Notes under the pieces: model-generated | What the model saw: only the letters and a program-made list of their open reading frames with translations | Told to the model about the DNA's origin: nothing | The model's database searches: none | In this document: positions 13,299 to 23,993 of the stretch, piece after piece | How positions within the stretch are numbered: the first letter of the stretch is position 1 | Layout: each line of letters begins with the position of its first letter | Assembly: GCF_000213175.1 (NCBI RefSeq) | Contig: NW_009799104.1 | Span: 1,443,214 to 1,507,213, forward strand | Reading direction: 5' to 3' | Length of the DNA stretch: 64,000 nt | Source: Neurospora tetrasperma FGSC 2508 | Taxonomy: Eukaryota > Ascomycota > Sordariomycetes > Sordariales > Sordariaceae | Program-made: the position numbers and the translations under genes

Positions 13299-13397
13299 GG
13301 GCTCAACCGGGATTTGAACCCGGGACCTCGCACATTCATGGGATACCATGAGGGTGATTAACCCGAAGCGCGAATCATACCACTAGACCATTGAGCC
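13299..13397 (-). tRNA. tRNA-Pro (CGG anticodon) with intron
   Basis: On the minus strand the acceptor arm GGCTCAA pairs with TTGAGCC. The D arm has GTCTAGTGGTATGATT, as in other fungal tRNA-Pro genes. The anticodon stem CGCGC pairs with GTGCG, including one G-T pair. The anticodon loop is TTCGGG followed, after the intron, by T, giving anticodon CGG. A 27-nt intron sits one base 3' of the anticodon, the standard place. The T arm is CCGGG TTCGAAT CCCGG and the discriminator is C. CCA is not encoded beyond chance. The RNA should be spliced by the tRNA endonuclease and decode CCG. Confidence 0.93.
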
Positions 13398-14380
13398 ATT
13401 GCTGGTTGGTTGTTGCTGTTGGTACTTGTGCCAAGTGATTTTTACTATATTGTAATTCGGCGTGCCAAATAAGCCCAATTGCAGTGGACATGCTGGCAAA
13501 GCTAGAGATGGCGTGCCATTGCAGACCGACTACGAAAACTTGCGATAATAAACTTGCAGATTCGTTTCAGTTTGTCTTTTTGGTAGTCATTTCCATCTTA
13601 TTTCAAGCGATCTTGTGATTTTCATCTGGTTTTCCCCCATGTGTATAATTCAATATACGGATCGCAGTGCGTTTGGCGCGGCTTGGACTAAAGACGACGG
13701 ATGGCTCGCACCGAATGGTATCGCCCGGATATGGCAAGATGTGAGAACCAACAGAGGACAAAGCGACTACCTTTCGACGTGCAAGTCTTCCCATTACTAC
13801 TTTTCATTAATAAGGAAATTGGATTTTAGAAGCTGTACTTCAATTCCTTTGTTTCAGGCCCGAGGCCGCCACGTCTCAATTGACCCCCATTTCTTCGTGT
13901 GCACTTCAGCATCTACCCCTTTGATAGTTGAGACCCGGCTGATGGTCTACTGAACAAGATGTGACAAATGTGACAATGACATGGAGGTCTCGAAAGTCGG
14001 TTTATTGTTCTTTTTCTGTGTCCCTCCCACATGGTCTGGAGCACCCTCACGCAACTCCCAGGCACGTTCCACAAGCCGCTGCATTGCACATTTTACTTTG
14101 CAGTCACCTGCGTATTCCCCGAGTCTGGTTCTGCGGTATAGCTACCTCTACCGAGCATACATTTCCTGGTCTCCATTCCACCACAAATAATCACGAATCA
14201 TCCACCTCTTATCCTCGTCATTTCCCGAGTCACTTCACCCCCAGACGACACCGTATCCCAAGATAGCGGTGCCGCGCAGACTTGCTAGGTCCAAACTCAT
14301 CATAAACCATCGCAAACCATCCAACACTTGTCTTCATCATCCCCCGAGTCACTCCGCCCTCAGATCCGACATACTCCCAC
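13398..14380. other. intergenic, no gene seen
   Basis: Contains the upstream region of the tRNA on the left and the promoter/leader of the gene at 14381 on the right. Small open frames are unsupported. Confidence 0.55.
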
Positions 14381-16071
14381 ATGACGCCCAAACCAAAAGC
14401 AAAACCCTCCTCTTACCCCAAGACCAAAGCCAAGATCAAAGATCCTCGCACCCTTCAAGCCACTATGAAGAAGACACCAACCCCCAAAAGAAAGGCCATT
14501 AGGCACCACGCTTGCCGTCTCAACCCACCATGCAAGCAAGGCCACGGCGGCCCAGCAAAAACCATCTTGCCGATCGGCAAGTATTTCTTCAGCGAAGAAG
14601 CACTGGAGCACGACTTGGGTGCTCTCAAGAAAGGTGCCGTCTACAAGGGCGACAAGGAGTTCTACAAGCGGGTGAAGGCTTGGTATAAAGCCGAGGTTGA
14701 TCGTTGCATGCATCGGAAGTTGGTTGAGAGTGAGGTGAGTGCGGACTGAAACCACGATGGGAGAGAGGGGGGGTTGCGGCAGAGGTGATGACGTACATGA
14801 CTGACTAACAATTATCGATAACAGGCAGAGAAAGAGAAAGAGAAGAAGGAACTCAAAAAGCTCATGATCAGACCAATGGCCGTCACACGTCCAGTGACTA
14901 CCAAGCGCACACTTGCCGCTGCTGCTGACTCCGACGATATCGATCTGTCTGACGACCGCTCAACCTCCCAGTCCGACGAAAGCCCCTCGGAGTCTGACTA
15001 CTCGGACTTCGAAGATGAACATCTTCGAAAGGTTATCGCCTTGAGGGCGAGCACCCCTATCCGTCAAAACCCTCAAAAACTTCAAACACCATCACCTTCC
15101 CCAAACAAGTTAACACCAACACGCGTCCAACCTTCCAGGGCAGCCAAGCGCAAAGCCGAGCCACCGTTGCTACCACTAACACCAATTCAAACCCCGAGCC
15201 CTAAACGCCAGAAGGTCACGTTGAACATCAAGCGTCCGAACCCGCTACCGAAAGCGGGACATCCAGGAAAAGAGCCAGCCGAAGAGACCAAAGGCGATTA
15301 CAGCCTGTCAAAGCTGGACCTCGATGAGTTCCAGCCCAGCTACGCTGACCGGGGTGAGTTGGCCGACAGACTAGACGTGGCTTCCTTCATGATCAGCGTC
15401 GAAAAGGCCGTAGAGACCGCCGTCAGCGAGCTAGTAGCTGCTCGCTTGGGGAACGGGGTCCTTCTCTATTCTCTCCGAGGGAAAGTGATCAAGGTATTCG
15501 GGCAAAATGGAGGAGGTTTGGCAGTATCAGCCAAGGCCTTTTTTTGGAAGTGGAAAGCAAGGATGATGAGGAGGTGTTTGAACCAGCAGGTGACGCAGTG
15601 CCGGGGGAAAACTGGCGGCCACCGGCACTGTCGCGTTCTGCCCTTGCCACTATTGAGTTGGGGGTGGTCGGAGGGAAGAAGAAGGGTGTGAAGAAAGGGC
15701 TTGAACTTCGACTCGCATCTAGGGAGGGAACACCGGCACCAGAAGCGGAGATGAAGCTCAGTCCAACACTTGGTCGGTGGCAGCTTGCGGATAGGAGAGG
15801 TAGTGGTTTTTCGGGACTGGCTGGTCCTGGGCGGCCGCGGACTGAACAACTGGTGAAATTGGAACTGAAAGTCGATTTGAAAGCAGTGGTAGTGGATAAG
15901 GAGTGTGGTCCTGCGTCGGAAAATAGAGATGCAGTGGCCAAAACGCCTGTCGAGGAGTCAAACAAACGATCGGTGCAAGTTTCTGGGTTGAGGTTCGATG
16001 TGGAGCTGCGTTCGCTCGAAGTTGGACGAGATGGCGAAGGACAAAAGGAGATACGTTTCCATATGCTGTGA
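14381..16071 (+). CDS. unrecognised lysine-rich protein, reading frame broken near 15538
   Basis: Exon 1 (14381-14734) and the sequence after 14825 join in phase across a 90-bp intron (GTGAGT to ATAACAG). The N-terminus is very basic. A compact module follows (HHACRLNPPCKQGHGG, then GKYFFSEEALEHDL and KEFYKRVKAWYKAEVD). Next comes an acidic Ser/Asp stretch (SDDIDLSDD, SESDYSDFEDE) and a Pro-rich linker. The first frame is open to 15691 but loses protein character after about 15540. A second frame, one base earlier, is open from about 15355 to TGA at 16069-16071 and reads VESKDDEEVFEPAGD and onward. The frames meet at a run of seven T (about 15538-15544), where one more T would join them. A strong GTGAGT at 15354 has no clean partner acceptor. 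It could be a sequence error, a real frameshift or an unresolved intron. Function is unknown. Confidence 0.55.
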
Positions 16072-16119
16072 TTGGAACAGTGTAGTAGCGGCCATTTCCA
16101 AGTTCTCAGCTTCAGCCTA

Positions 16120-16713
16120 TTATTTGCCGTTTTTGCTGGAACCGACAAGGAGCATTGCAAGTCCGAGGGGCAGCGGAAGGGGGAAGGGTATAGGATTGGC
16201 GGGACTTGCAATCATGGCAATGGATAATGTCTGATTCATCTGCGTCTTGATTGCGGCTTCATCAGGCCGTGATGGCTTGTTTGAACTTGGGCCGGATTGG
16301 GGAGAAGACCGATTATTTGCTGATGGCCGCCGAGGAGCCGATCTAGGGTTGTTCGGGGGCGATCTCTGCTCTGAGGGTCGACGTGGTGCTGGTCTGGTGT
16401 GTGGAGTTGTTCTCTGAGCATGGGAAGCAGAGTTGTTCACTGATGGTGGTGCTCGTTGCTCTGGTGTTTGCTGAGCTCGTGGATCAGTCCTCCAGTCCTC
16501 TCGGCGCTCCGATGTTGACTGTTGATATTGGCCTCGTCGTCGTCCGTTGTCTCGTGGATCTGTTCTCCAGTCCTCTCGGCGGTTCGATATGGATTGTTGA
16601 TATTGACTAGATCGTCGTCCGTTGTTGACGGATGGTGTCGGAAAAGCCTGGGTGCTACTGCTACTGCCGGGACGCGGACAGGTTGAATTGGACCTGCGTG
16701 GTGCGGCGGACAT
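16120..16713 (-). CDS. small repeat-containing hypothetical protein, 197 aa
   Basis: Single open frame from ATG at 16713. Residues about 27-78 hold two tandem copies of a 25-residue unit built on NGRR..QYQQS.S.RREDWRTDPR. A Pro/Arg/Ser-rich disordered region follows. The last 40 residues are markedly hydrophobic (SIAMIASPANPIPFPLPLPL, then GLAMLLVG), resembling a tail anchor, although the prolines argue against a plain helix. The frame could also be extended or spliced at either end. The gene is convergent with the 14381 gene, 48 bp apart, and a 27-T run lies upstream. I do not recognise the family. The composition bias makes a chance open frame possible. Confidence 0.4.
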   Translation of the reverse strand: MSAAPRRSNSTCPRPGSSSSTQAFPTPSVNNGRRSSQYQQSISNRREDWRTDPRDNGRRRGQYQQSTSERREDWRTDPRAQQTPEQRAPPSVNNSASHAQRTTPHTRPAPRRPSEQRSPPNNPRSAPRRPSANNRSSPQSGPSSNKPSRPDEAAIKTQMNQTLSIAMIASPANPIPFPLPLPLGLAMLLVGSSKNGK

Positions 16714-16805
16714 GGCTGTGAATAATTGCTTCTTTTTTGTCAAGATAACTTTGCTTGCTTCGGATTCCAATGTATGATGGAAGTGGTTCGCCAGCTTCTT
16801 TCGAC

Positions 16806-16832
16806 TTTTTTTTTTTTTTTTTTTTTTTTTTT
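16806..16832 (+). repeat. T27 homopolymer
   Basis: An uninterrupted run of 27 T on the + strand lies about 95 bp upstream of the ATG of the small minus-strand gene. Poly(dA:dT) tracts of this length usually exclude nucleosomes in fungal promoters. Confidence 0.95.
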
Positions 16833-17920
16833 AATCAAAGTTGTTCGGCCAGTTTATGTGAGAGCAGAATTTGACAATTGACTGAGTCGTAACGTCGTTG
16901 CCGTCTCAAGAACGGACATGAGTCGATAGTAGTGACGAAGCGGAACTCGAAGTGTTTCAAGATGCCGAGCTCGGCCTAGAAACGTACGACAACCGAAAGA
17001 TCAGCTTCCCAACAACCCGAATACCTACCATTATAATATCCCTCAGTATCAGGTGGGTTTTGAGCGTTTGGACAACATCTCAGACGACTGTCATTTGATG
17101 AAGTCGGGATGCCATATCCAAACGTCTAGCTTTGCCAACCCAACAACGGCCCCATACTGCCCCTGATAGAGCTTCGCAAGCCTCGCTACCAGCATAGAGA
17201 TATCATTATATACCCCACGGCTTTCATAGAATTGTGCCATTGACAGTGTGCACTTTGGCTTGATGCCATCATGACACTCGTGACTTTCTGCAGCAGTCGT
17301 GAGTTTGTTGATGGCGGCAGACTAGATGGCGACGGACTATACTGGCCGTGCCTGGAAGTAGGTGAATAATACACTTCCGTGGTAAACAATGTCGAACAGA
17401 CACAAAGGGATATGCTGAGGACGAAAACATGAACACGCGGGTTGAATATCCATGGAACTGACGATTTGATACGCGGCAGGCAGTAGTGAGCTTCTCGGTT
17501 TGACACTACCTTATCTTATCAGTACTGCCCGTGCGTGTCAGCTGCGTCCGGCTGTTAAAGATGAAGCACTGATGCTAACTTTGAAGCTGGAAGCTGTGCC
17601 GATGCACTAACACGGTTACATTATTGGGTCCACAAATCTTTAGGGCAGGCATCTCCTTCTGAAAGCCAAGCGAGCTTCAGGCGAGTCGCGACCCCGGAGA
17701 ATCGGCAGGTGCTGGGAATTGGCCGGTCGATAGCTCCTACCGCCGAAGTGAAGTCATTGTGCTCCCGATGAGGTGTCAGTGGCAGCATCATCACCAAAAC
17801 TCAGGCAATGAGCAGTTCACATTCATTGTAAGAATACAACACCTTGCTATTTGGATTGTAATACCTCAGCTTAATAATCATTGCGAAATCGATGGCACTC
17901 GTTTGAGCAACCAGAGCGGA

Positions 17921-17944
17921 ATGCAGCCGGCACAAATATCGCAA
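17921..17944 (+). repeat. first copy of repeated motif upstream of metallothionein
   Basis: Reads ATGCAGCCG followed directly by GCACAAATATCGCAA. The same two halves recur at 18332-18360 with five extra bases (CTACG) between them, about 410 bp closer to the gene. Confidence 0.7.
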
Positions 17945-18331
17945 CGACAAGTACTGGTGTAAGTAAACTGCGTACTGTAGCGTTGGCACTACACAAAGCG
18001 GCGGAAGTACTGTACACTATATACAACGACAACTTCGACTTAATTGTCAGTCGTCATCCATCGGGCAACGTGCTAACATCATCTCGGGCGTGATGGAAGA
18101 CCCTTAGAAACTGATCTGCAGGTTCTGAGACATCACATGAACATTGCAACCATTCACGCTTTGGAAATCAACCATCTCTATCGTCATCGCCTTACATACT
18201 GTATGTAGTGTACACTACACTGTACGGTACGATGAGGGTATTTCGCCGCGTTGAACCAGCTTGACCTGAGTGCCAAGCAGGTGGCCCAGAACGCCGCCGC
18301 ACAAAAGACGCAGCGAACACCTCCACTCTTG

Positions 18332-18360
18332 ATGCAGCCGCTACGGCACAAATATCGCAA
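18332..18360 (+). repeat. second copy of repeated motif upstream of metallothionein
   Basis: ATGCAGCCG, then CTACG, then GCACAAATATCGCAA. This copy lies about 190 bp upstream of the TATA box, a fitting place for a metal- or stress-responsive element. That role is inference only. Confidence 0.65.
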
Positions 18361-18528
18361 ACCCGTGCAGGCGGACGTCCCCGATAGGCTCGGATCGTCG
18401 CTAACATGCCATGCCGTCGGGGTGTCGTGGAATGGAAGGTAACAGACAGTCACAGTCACAGTTCCGAACGGTGCGTAGCAGTAGTGTACGTGACAGCAGG
18501 AACAAGATACTGTAGGCATCATTCAGGG

Positions 18529-18536
18529 TATATAAA
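18529..18536 (+). promoter_or_regulatory. TATA box of the metallothionein gene
   Basis: A perfect TATATAAA lies 166 bp upstream of the metallothionein ATG, followed at about 30-40 bp by a pyrimidine-rich segment and the ACAAC-rich leader. Strong TATA boxes suit sharply inducible genes. Confidence 0.8.
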
Positions 18537-18701
18537 GCCACGGGACCCTGACTTCTTTTCGAATTCCTTTACTTGTCATCAACGAACTACATCATCATCA
18601 CTGCATTGAAACACTCACAAAGACAACATCAGTCTTTCGTCAACCTACACAACAACAACAACAACTCAATTCCTCTCAAAAGAACAACCACTTCTATCAA
18701 A

Positions 18702-18866
18702 ATGGGTGACTGCGGCTGCTCCGGCGCTTCTTCCTGCAACTGCGGCTCTGGCTGTAAGTTTTTTTACTTCCTCCCCCGTCGCTTGTCCGATCCCATCTTC
18801 AACTCCTGGCATGGCACTAACCTTGGAAACTTTCAAGGCTCTTGCTCCAACTGCGGCAGCAAGTAA
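18702..18866 (+). CDS. cmt: copper metallothionein
   Basis: Exon 1 (18702-18753) and exon 2 (18838-18866) join across an 84-bp intron (GTAAGT to TTTCAAG) to give 26 residues with seven cysteines in C-x-C and C-x(2)-C spacings, no aromatic residue and no histidine. The protein starts MGDCGCSGASSCNCGSG and ends SNCGSK. It matches the classic Neurospora crassa CuMT, which binds Cu(I) in a thiolate cluster in the cytosol and is strongly copper-induced. Unspliced, the frame would read into hydrophobic residues and lose the cluster, so splicing is needed for function. The TATA box and the repeated upstream motif are the likely control region. This gene is the best evidence for the genus. Confidence 0.97.
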   Translation: MGDCGCSGASSCNCGSGCKFFYFLPRRLSDPIFNSWHGTNLGNFQGSCSNCGSK

Positions 18867-19304
18867 ATTTACCTCTTCGCACTGCTCAATGCAACCACGT
18901 ACCCGAGCGACCATGAGCTTTCTCTAAATCACTAGTCGCAGCGACAGCGCGTAAGGTTGGAAGACCTTTGCCTGCCTGACATAACCGACCGACATACCAA
19001 CGTACTTGCTTGATGGAATCTCGCCTGGAGCAATGGAATGGGCGCCGACAAAGAGTGGTCTCTCTCTTGATTTCAGGGAAACAACGGCAGCTTTGGGTTT
19101 CGGAGTTTCGGGGGGGTTTGTTCTTATTTCGCCATGACGCCCATTGGCACTTTCCCCCTTTGGAGAGATATGGATTAGATGAAAACAAAACAAATCTTTT
19201 CCCTCTTTCACAAATTCTATTACTCCAGTCTTATGATTATGTTTTGACTTGACTGTGATTACAACACCCGAACTCAATGCTGATGATCCACATCCATCCT
19301 TCCA
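18867..19304. other. 3' region between convergent genes
   Basis: Holds the 3' UTR of the metallothionein gene on the left and that of the minus-strand DUF3818 gene on the right. No gene is seen. Confidence 0.6.
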
Positions 19305-21744
19305 TTAGATAGTTACAACCTCTATCCTTTCCAACATCCTCCTCTCCACCACCTCCCCAAACCCGCTCCCCATCATCTTCACCACCACCTGAACATCAGG
19401 CGGCTCCGGCACCTCTTTTTCCACCAATCTTGTCAGCGCCGCCGAGTCCCATGCAGCCCCATTTCCGTTCCCATCCGTATTACTACCAGCCACAATGGCG
19501 CTGCTGCCCACCGTCGTCTTCGCCTGCGCAATCACCCCCTTGACGTCCTTGCCGCGCCGCACCTGGCCGCCTGTGGGGACTTGGGGGGTAATGAGCGTCT
19601 CGTCCATCAGGCTCTGCCATCGCGAGAGGAACATGCCGGGGCCACACATGCTTGCTTTCTTGTTGCTGTTGGCGCTGTTGCTGTTTCGCCTGCTGGGGGC
19701 TCGAGAACCAAAGGGGGAGCTGGCGGATAGGGAGAATTTGTCTCTTAAAGAAGAAGTTGTTGTTGTTGTTATTGCGGCTTCTGGCAATGAGGAAATGGAG
19801 GGGGCGGTAAGGTTCATGTCGTTGAGAATGTGTTGCATTCGCTTGAGGGAGAGGTCTTCAAGGGAGGAGAGGTAAGCCGCGTGAGCGTCTGCTGCTGCGA
19901 GGATGTCGGGTTTTACTTGGGGAGGGAGGGCGTTGAAGAGCGACTGGATATCGGCGCTTAGACTTCCGGCTGCTCCCTTGCGGAGCTTGGTGTCCATTGC
20001 TTGGCTGCTACTATCGTTTGAGGGGATGGCCGATGATAGTGATTGCTGCTCGGGCTGCTGGCGGAACTGCGCCAGCGTCTTCTTGCAATACTCGAGGAAT
20101 TCCCCCTTGATTTCGGGGCAGTTCTTGGCCACCTGGTGGACAAAGTTGTAGGCCGATTGTTTATGTCTCCTAATCAAGCCGACGTAGTCCTCTATGGAAG
20201 GAGCGCGGGTCTCGATCGTTGTTTCTGCTGTTAATGTGCTGGAGATCGCCACTGGAGAATCCTTCGCCTTGCTTGTCTCGATAAGGTCGGTTAGGAAGCT
20301 TTCGGCTGCAGAGACGTGTTCGCGAAGGTCAATATTCTGGTGAACAGCTCGTATCATGGGCTCGAAACTGCCGATAAAGTCCCTTACGGCCTGGGTGAAG
20401 AGATCGGGGTTTTGCTTGCAGAGAATCTTGATGATCTCATCCCGATCTCGAATTGCAAGCAAGGTTGAGAGGTATTCCAGACATTGCTCGTGCTGTTCTT
20501 TGGACAGGGACTCCACAAGCCCACGGCGGGAATTTTCGAAGATGGCGGCAATAATGGACTCGGACCGCTTTATGCTGATGTTCCGGATCCTCAAGTGCTC
20601 TTCCCTCGACTTGGCGACGTACTTCTTGATGACTGCGATATGGACCTTAGAGGGACCACCCTTGGCCTTTTCTATCCGTTCAGCGGTCTTCCGGAACTCT
20701 GCCATGTCCCACGACAAGACCAGTGAAATGATTCTACGCCTGTTAGTCTTGAACTGCCATCCGCATGGAAACTGTAGGTACTTGCCTCTGTAAGAGATTC
20801 ATGCCATCATCCGCATTTTGTGTCAGGCCGAGCCAGTTAGTGAGGCCTCCGATACTCATTTTGGCCAGGAGGAGCTTCGTGATCCCATTGATCATGCTGG
20901 CTGCATTTCCAATTCGAAAAGTTTGTTTGATGGCCGAATAAGGTACCATCTTGTGTACGCTCGCCACCATCTGTAACAGATAGGACCCTTCGGGGGAGAG
21001 GACGAATACATGGTGCATGAACGTCGCAAGGCTGGAAAAGTAGATTAGTAAAAGAAAACAAAAGGGTGAAATCAAGAGCAGCATCACATACTGAAGGATA
21101 ATATAGTCCACAGCAGTCTGCACGGCGAGTGAATGGCCTTCGATGTCGGGTTTCTCTGCTATACGATCAAACAACGTTTCAACGAGACTTCCGTAGACAA
21201 GTTCGTGCAACACGTCTTCCCAGGCGCGCACAAGGTCTTGTGCTTTCGACCTGTCATAGTGACCGTTTAGGTCCCTGGGTGACCCCTTGGGAAGACCACC
21301 GATAAGACCCCGGGAAACAGCTTCGTGAATGACCGAGGCAGCAGTGGCCAAGGTTTTCCTACTACCCAAAGACCCTTTGTCATAGCTCTCGGACAGGTTT
21401 GCTTCACCAAATTTGGTCATAATTCCTTGGAATTCGAGTGGCCAGAAATCAGTTGGAAGATCGCGAACTCCTGGCACCGGAAGGACGATGGCGCGCAGCA
21501 GGGTTGCCAGAAGCGGAACTGAAGACTCTTTCTTGATGACGGGCTCGGAGGCACCCTCTATCGACGACGCAAAGGGATAGCCATATTTGGAAATAGCATC
21601 CGGATTCTTGAAACATTCCACTTCGGAATATGTCCCATAATGTGTGAGAATGTCGAACAAGGCATGTAGTTGAAGCGCGGTAAGGGTGTCTGGAGTGGCT
21701 GAGGCTGATGGCGGACAGATACTAGAGCTTTCGTTTCTTGTCAT
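19305..21744 (-). CDS. PX-associated/DUF3818 protein without a visible PX domain
   Basis: Three exons: 20786-21031 and 21092-21744 upstream, then 19305-20739. Intron 1 (21032-21091) is GT-AG. Intron 2 (20740-20785) is only 46 bp with a GC-AG donor (AG|GCAAGT) and a CTAAC branch six bases before the acceptor. The obvious GT donor nearby would lead to a stop, so GC is required for the frame. The N-terminus (LTALQLHALFDILTHYGTYS) matches the PX-associated (PXB) domain. The middle to C-terminal part (TKLLLAKMSIGGLTNWLGL, then LSWDMAEFRKTAERIE, and a long helical region) matches DUF3818. In yeast Lec1/YPR097W and relatives these flank a phosphoinositide-binding PX domain; here I see none, so this may be a short paralogue. 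A role in lipid or membrane traffic is inferred from the family. The start is the ATG at 21744. Confidence 0.8.
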
Positions 21745-23993
21745 GGTGGAAAGAGCGAAGGAGTTTGGTTTTGTCCTGAATAAGCCTACTATTACGTAGA
21801 TAGGTAGAGGTATTGAATGGTTGAGGTAGACTCTAGGGTGTGATAGGTTGGGGTCCAAATGATGGTCGAGTTATCTCGTCAAGTCGTTGAAAGTCTGGGC
21901 CTCGAACTTTGGATGGGAGTTCGGACGGCGTTGCAAGGATCAGCTGGTCGGCCTTCGCCGTGGGGTATCTTGAGGTTATTAGGTTGCTTTCCTTGGCATA
22001 GACGTAGCCGAAAGAGTGGAAAGAAAAGAAGAGAGAACAGGATATTAGAAGGTAGCTAAGAACACTTGATGTATATCAGCGGTATCTGGGGAGACGGTGA
22101 CAAATGTTGATGTTGATTAGTTCCGACTTTGGAGGGCTTAGGGGAAGTCGGGCTGGGGCTAGACTTGACCCATTGCTGTGACGTCAGATATTGTACACCG
22201 CATCCAGTGGCTCAATATCGCAAGCATTTGCTTTGCTTGAACCTCAGGCAATGTAAGGAGAACTCATCACCGATTCAGCCGCTTCACTTCCATGACGAGT
22301 TCCAAACCTCAAAAGAATTGCACCTGGCGGCAGGCTGAGGTGTCTGGCTCGAGTCCGAGGAACCTGAACGGACGGCCCTCATGCATGATTGTCACATGCG
22401 TTTCTTAGCTTCACATGCACGTCCTCTTTCTTTTAATCTAGGGCGTGGGATGGGGCGAGGGGGCATTACTAGGTATCATATAACTGTGAACAGATTCAGG
22501 ATCATCCAAACAGAAAGGGATCAAAGTGCGGTAAGGTTGTCGAACCGCTCAGTCAGACCATTGATGGGATACGCCGCAGGTTCGTAGCAGGAACTGAAAT
22601 TAGCCATCTTGTATAGGAAGCAACTTTCAGGTGTCTCGGGCCTGTAAATCGATGCAGTCCAAGTGTCGGGTCCGGGCCGTGTTGGCAAACCCGGTACGTA
22701 CCTATAAGGTAGAGAGAGAACCCTACCCCAATCAACTTGGCACTAGTTTTTGCGTTGGCGATGTATGTGATCCTGCTTGAACGTCTTCTCATGGGTGTTC
22801 CTCAGACCGAAAGACTTATGTACTATCAGCCTGCAGTTTTTGCAGCAACTTCAGTTCCAAGGGACTACCGTATCGGCGAGACTATCGAAGGACCGGCGTT
22901 ATTTGAAGTTCAAAGAAGCTGGATTCGGCGTTGAGCATCTGGGTTGTACCACACGGGCGTGTGAATGATATGCCTTCAACAACAAGTTGTCGTCCATTTC
23001 AGTAGGATGGATCAAACCTTTGATCGATTTAAAAAGAAATATGGTTTGGGCGAGGAGAGGTGGTAGTATCATGTATCGCCGAAGAGGAAGTACACGACAG
23101 TGTCAGCAAAGACCGACAAAAACATTGGTCGAACGTGTGTTGTTATTTACTATACGATTGCTTTTAAGACACATAATAAAAAGTCCTGAAGTACGATGAC
23201 ATTGATGCATAAAGTCAGTCGCTTTCGCTTTCAGCACGAGGTTGGGCCATTTGAGTCTGGGTTGGAGTTAGGTAAAGTTCCCCGCACCCGTGTCAAGCTC
23301 GACAGCTTGGCATCCATAACGGCCAGGCGGTAGGACTGGGCGAGAAAAGGCTTGTGTGGTCTGCTCCTGGGCAACCAGCTGCTGGAGCACAGCAACAGCC
23401 TGCCATTCAGCATTCTGTCGGGTGCTTCCGACTCTGGGCTGAGCTGCCCGCCCGCGCGCTCTTCACAACAATTGAACCAACGGACAATCAACGGCTACTG
23501 GACAGACAATCTCCCGCTTCCCCACCCCTCATCGCTCTCTTAGTTCATCCTTCAAAGTTCCAATCCAATTCCCACACATCATCACGCATTTGCCGCAATC
23601 GACACAAAGGCGCCCTCAATAGGTACCCACGCGTAGCTGCTTACAGACGCCGGTTCCGAATTGATGAAGCTACACCTTTGTTCAGCCCTCGCTCTCCGCC
23701 CCTCGTGTTTCCCCCTCTCTCTTCACCCAAGGTCGTGTCGGCACCGCCTTGAGAGCTTGCTGCCTACGAGTTGTCCTCTGACCTATCTTTCAGCGAGACA
23801 AGTCAAAGTCTTGGCGGGACGGCGCGTAATTCAGACATAGCAAGCCATCCACCACCGCGGGCCATTGCGTCGAGTCACCCTGCTCGGGGGGTCCAGACCA
23901 CAGCGCGACCAGTCTGACGATCCCAATTCGAGCACAGCCGAGATCCATATCCTTACACGTACCGAAGCAGATATTGGACAGCCAACCGAGACA
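21745..23993. other. intergenic, divergent promoter region
   Basis: Lies between a minus-strand and a plus-strand gene. Small open frames in 21.9-23.5 kb show no protein character. No RNA gene or transposon was recognised. The rightmost 400 bp look like the leader of the 23994 gene. Confidence 0.55.

Larger units (their letters stand above)
16833..18701. other. intergenic; upstream region of the metallothionein gene
   Basis: No protein gene is supported. The right 800 bp carry a repeated 24-bp motif, several short TGTACACTA-type sequences (about 18012 and 18207) and the TATA box of the metallothionein gene. The mRNA leader rich in ACAAC, typical of highly expressed fungal genes, runs from about 18560 to 18701. 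Confidence 0.6.
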
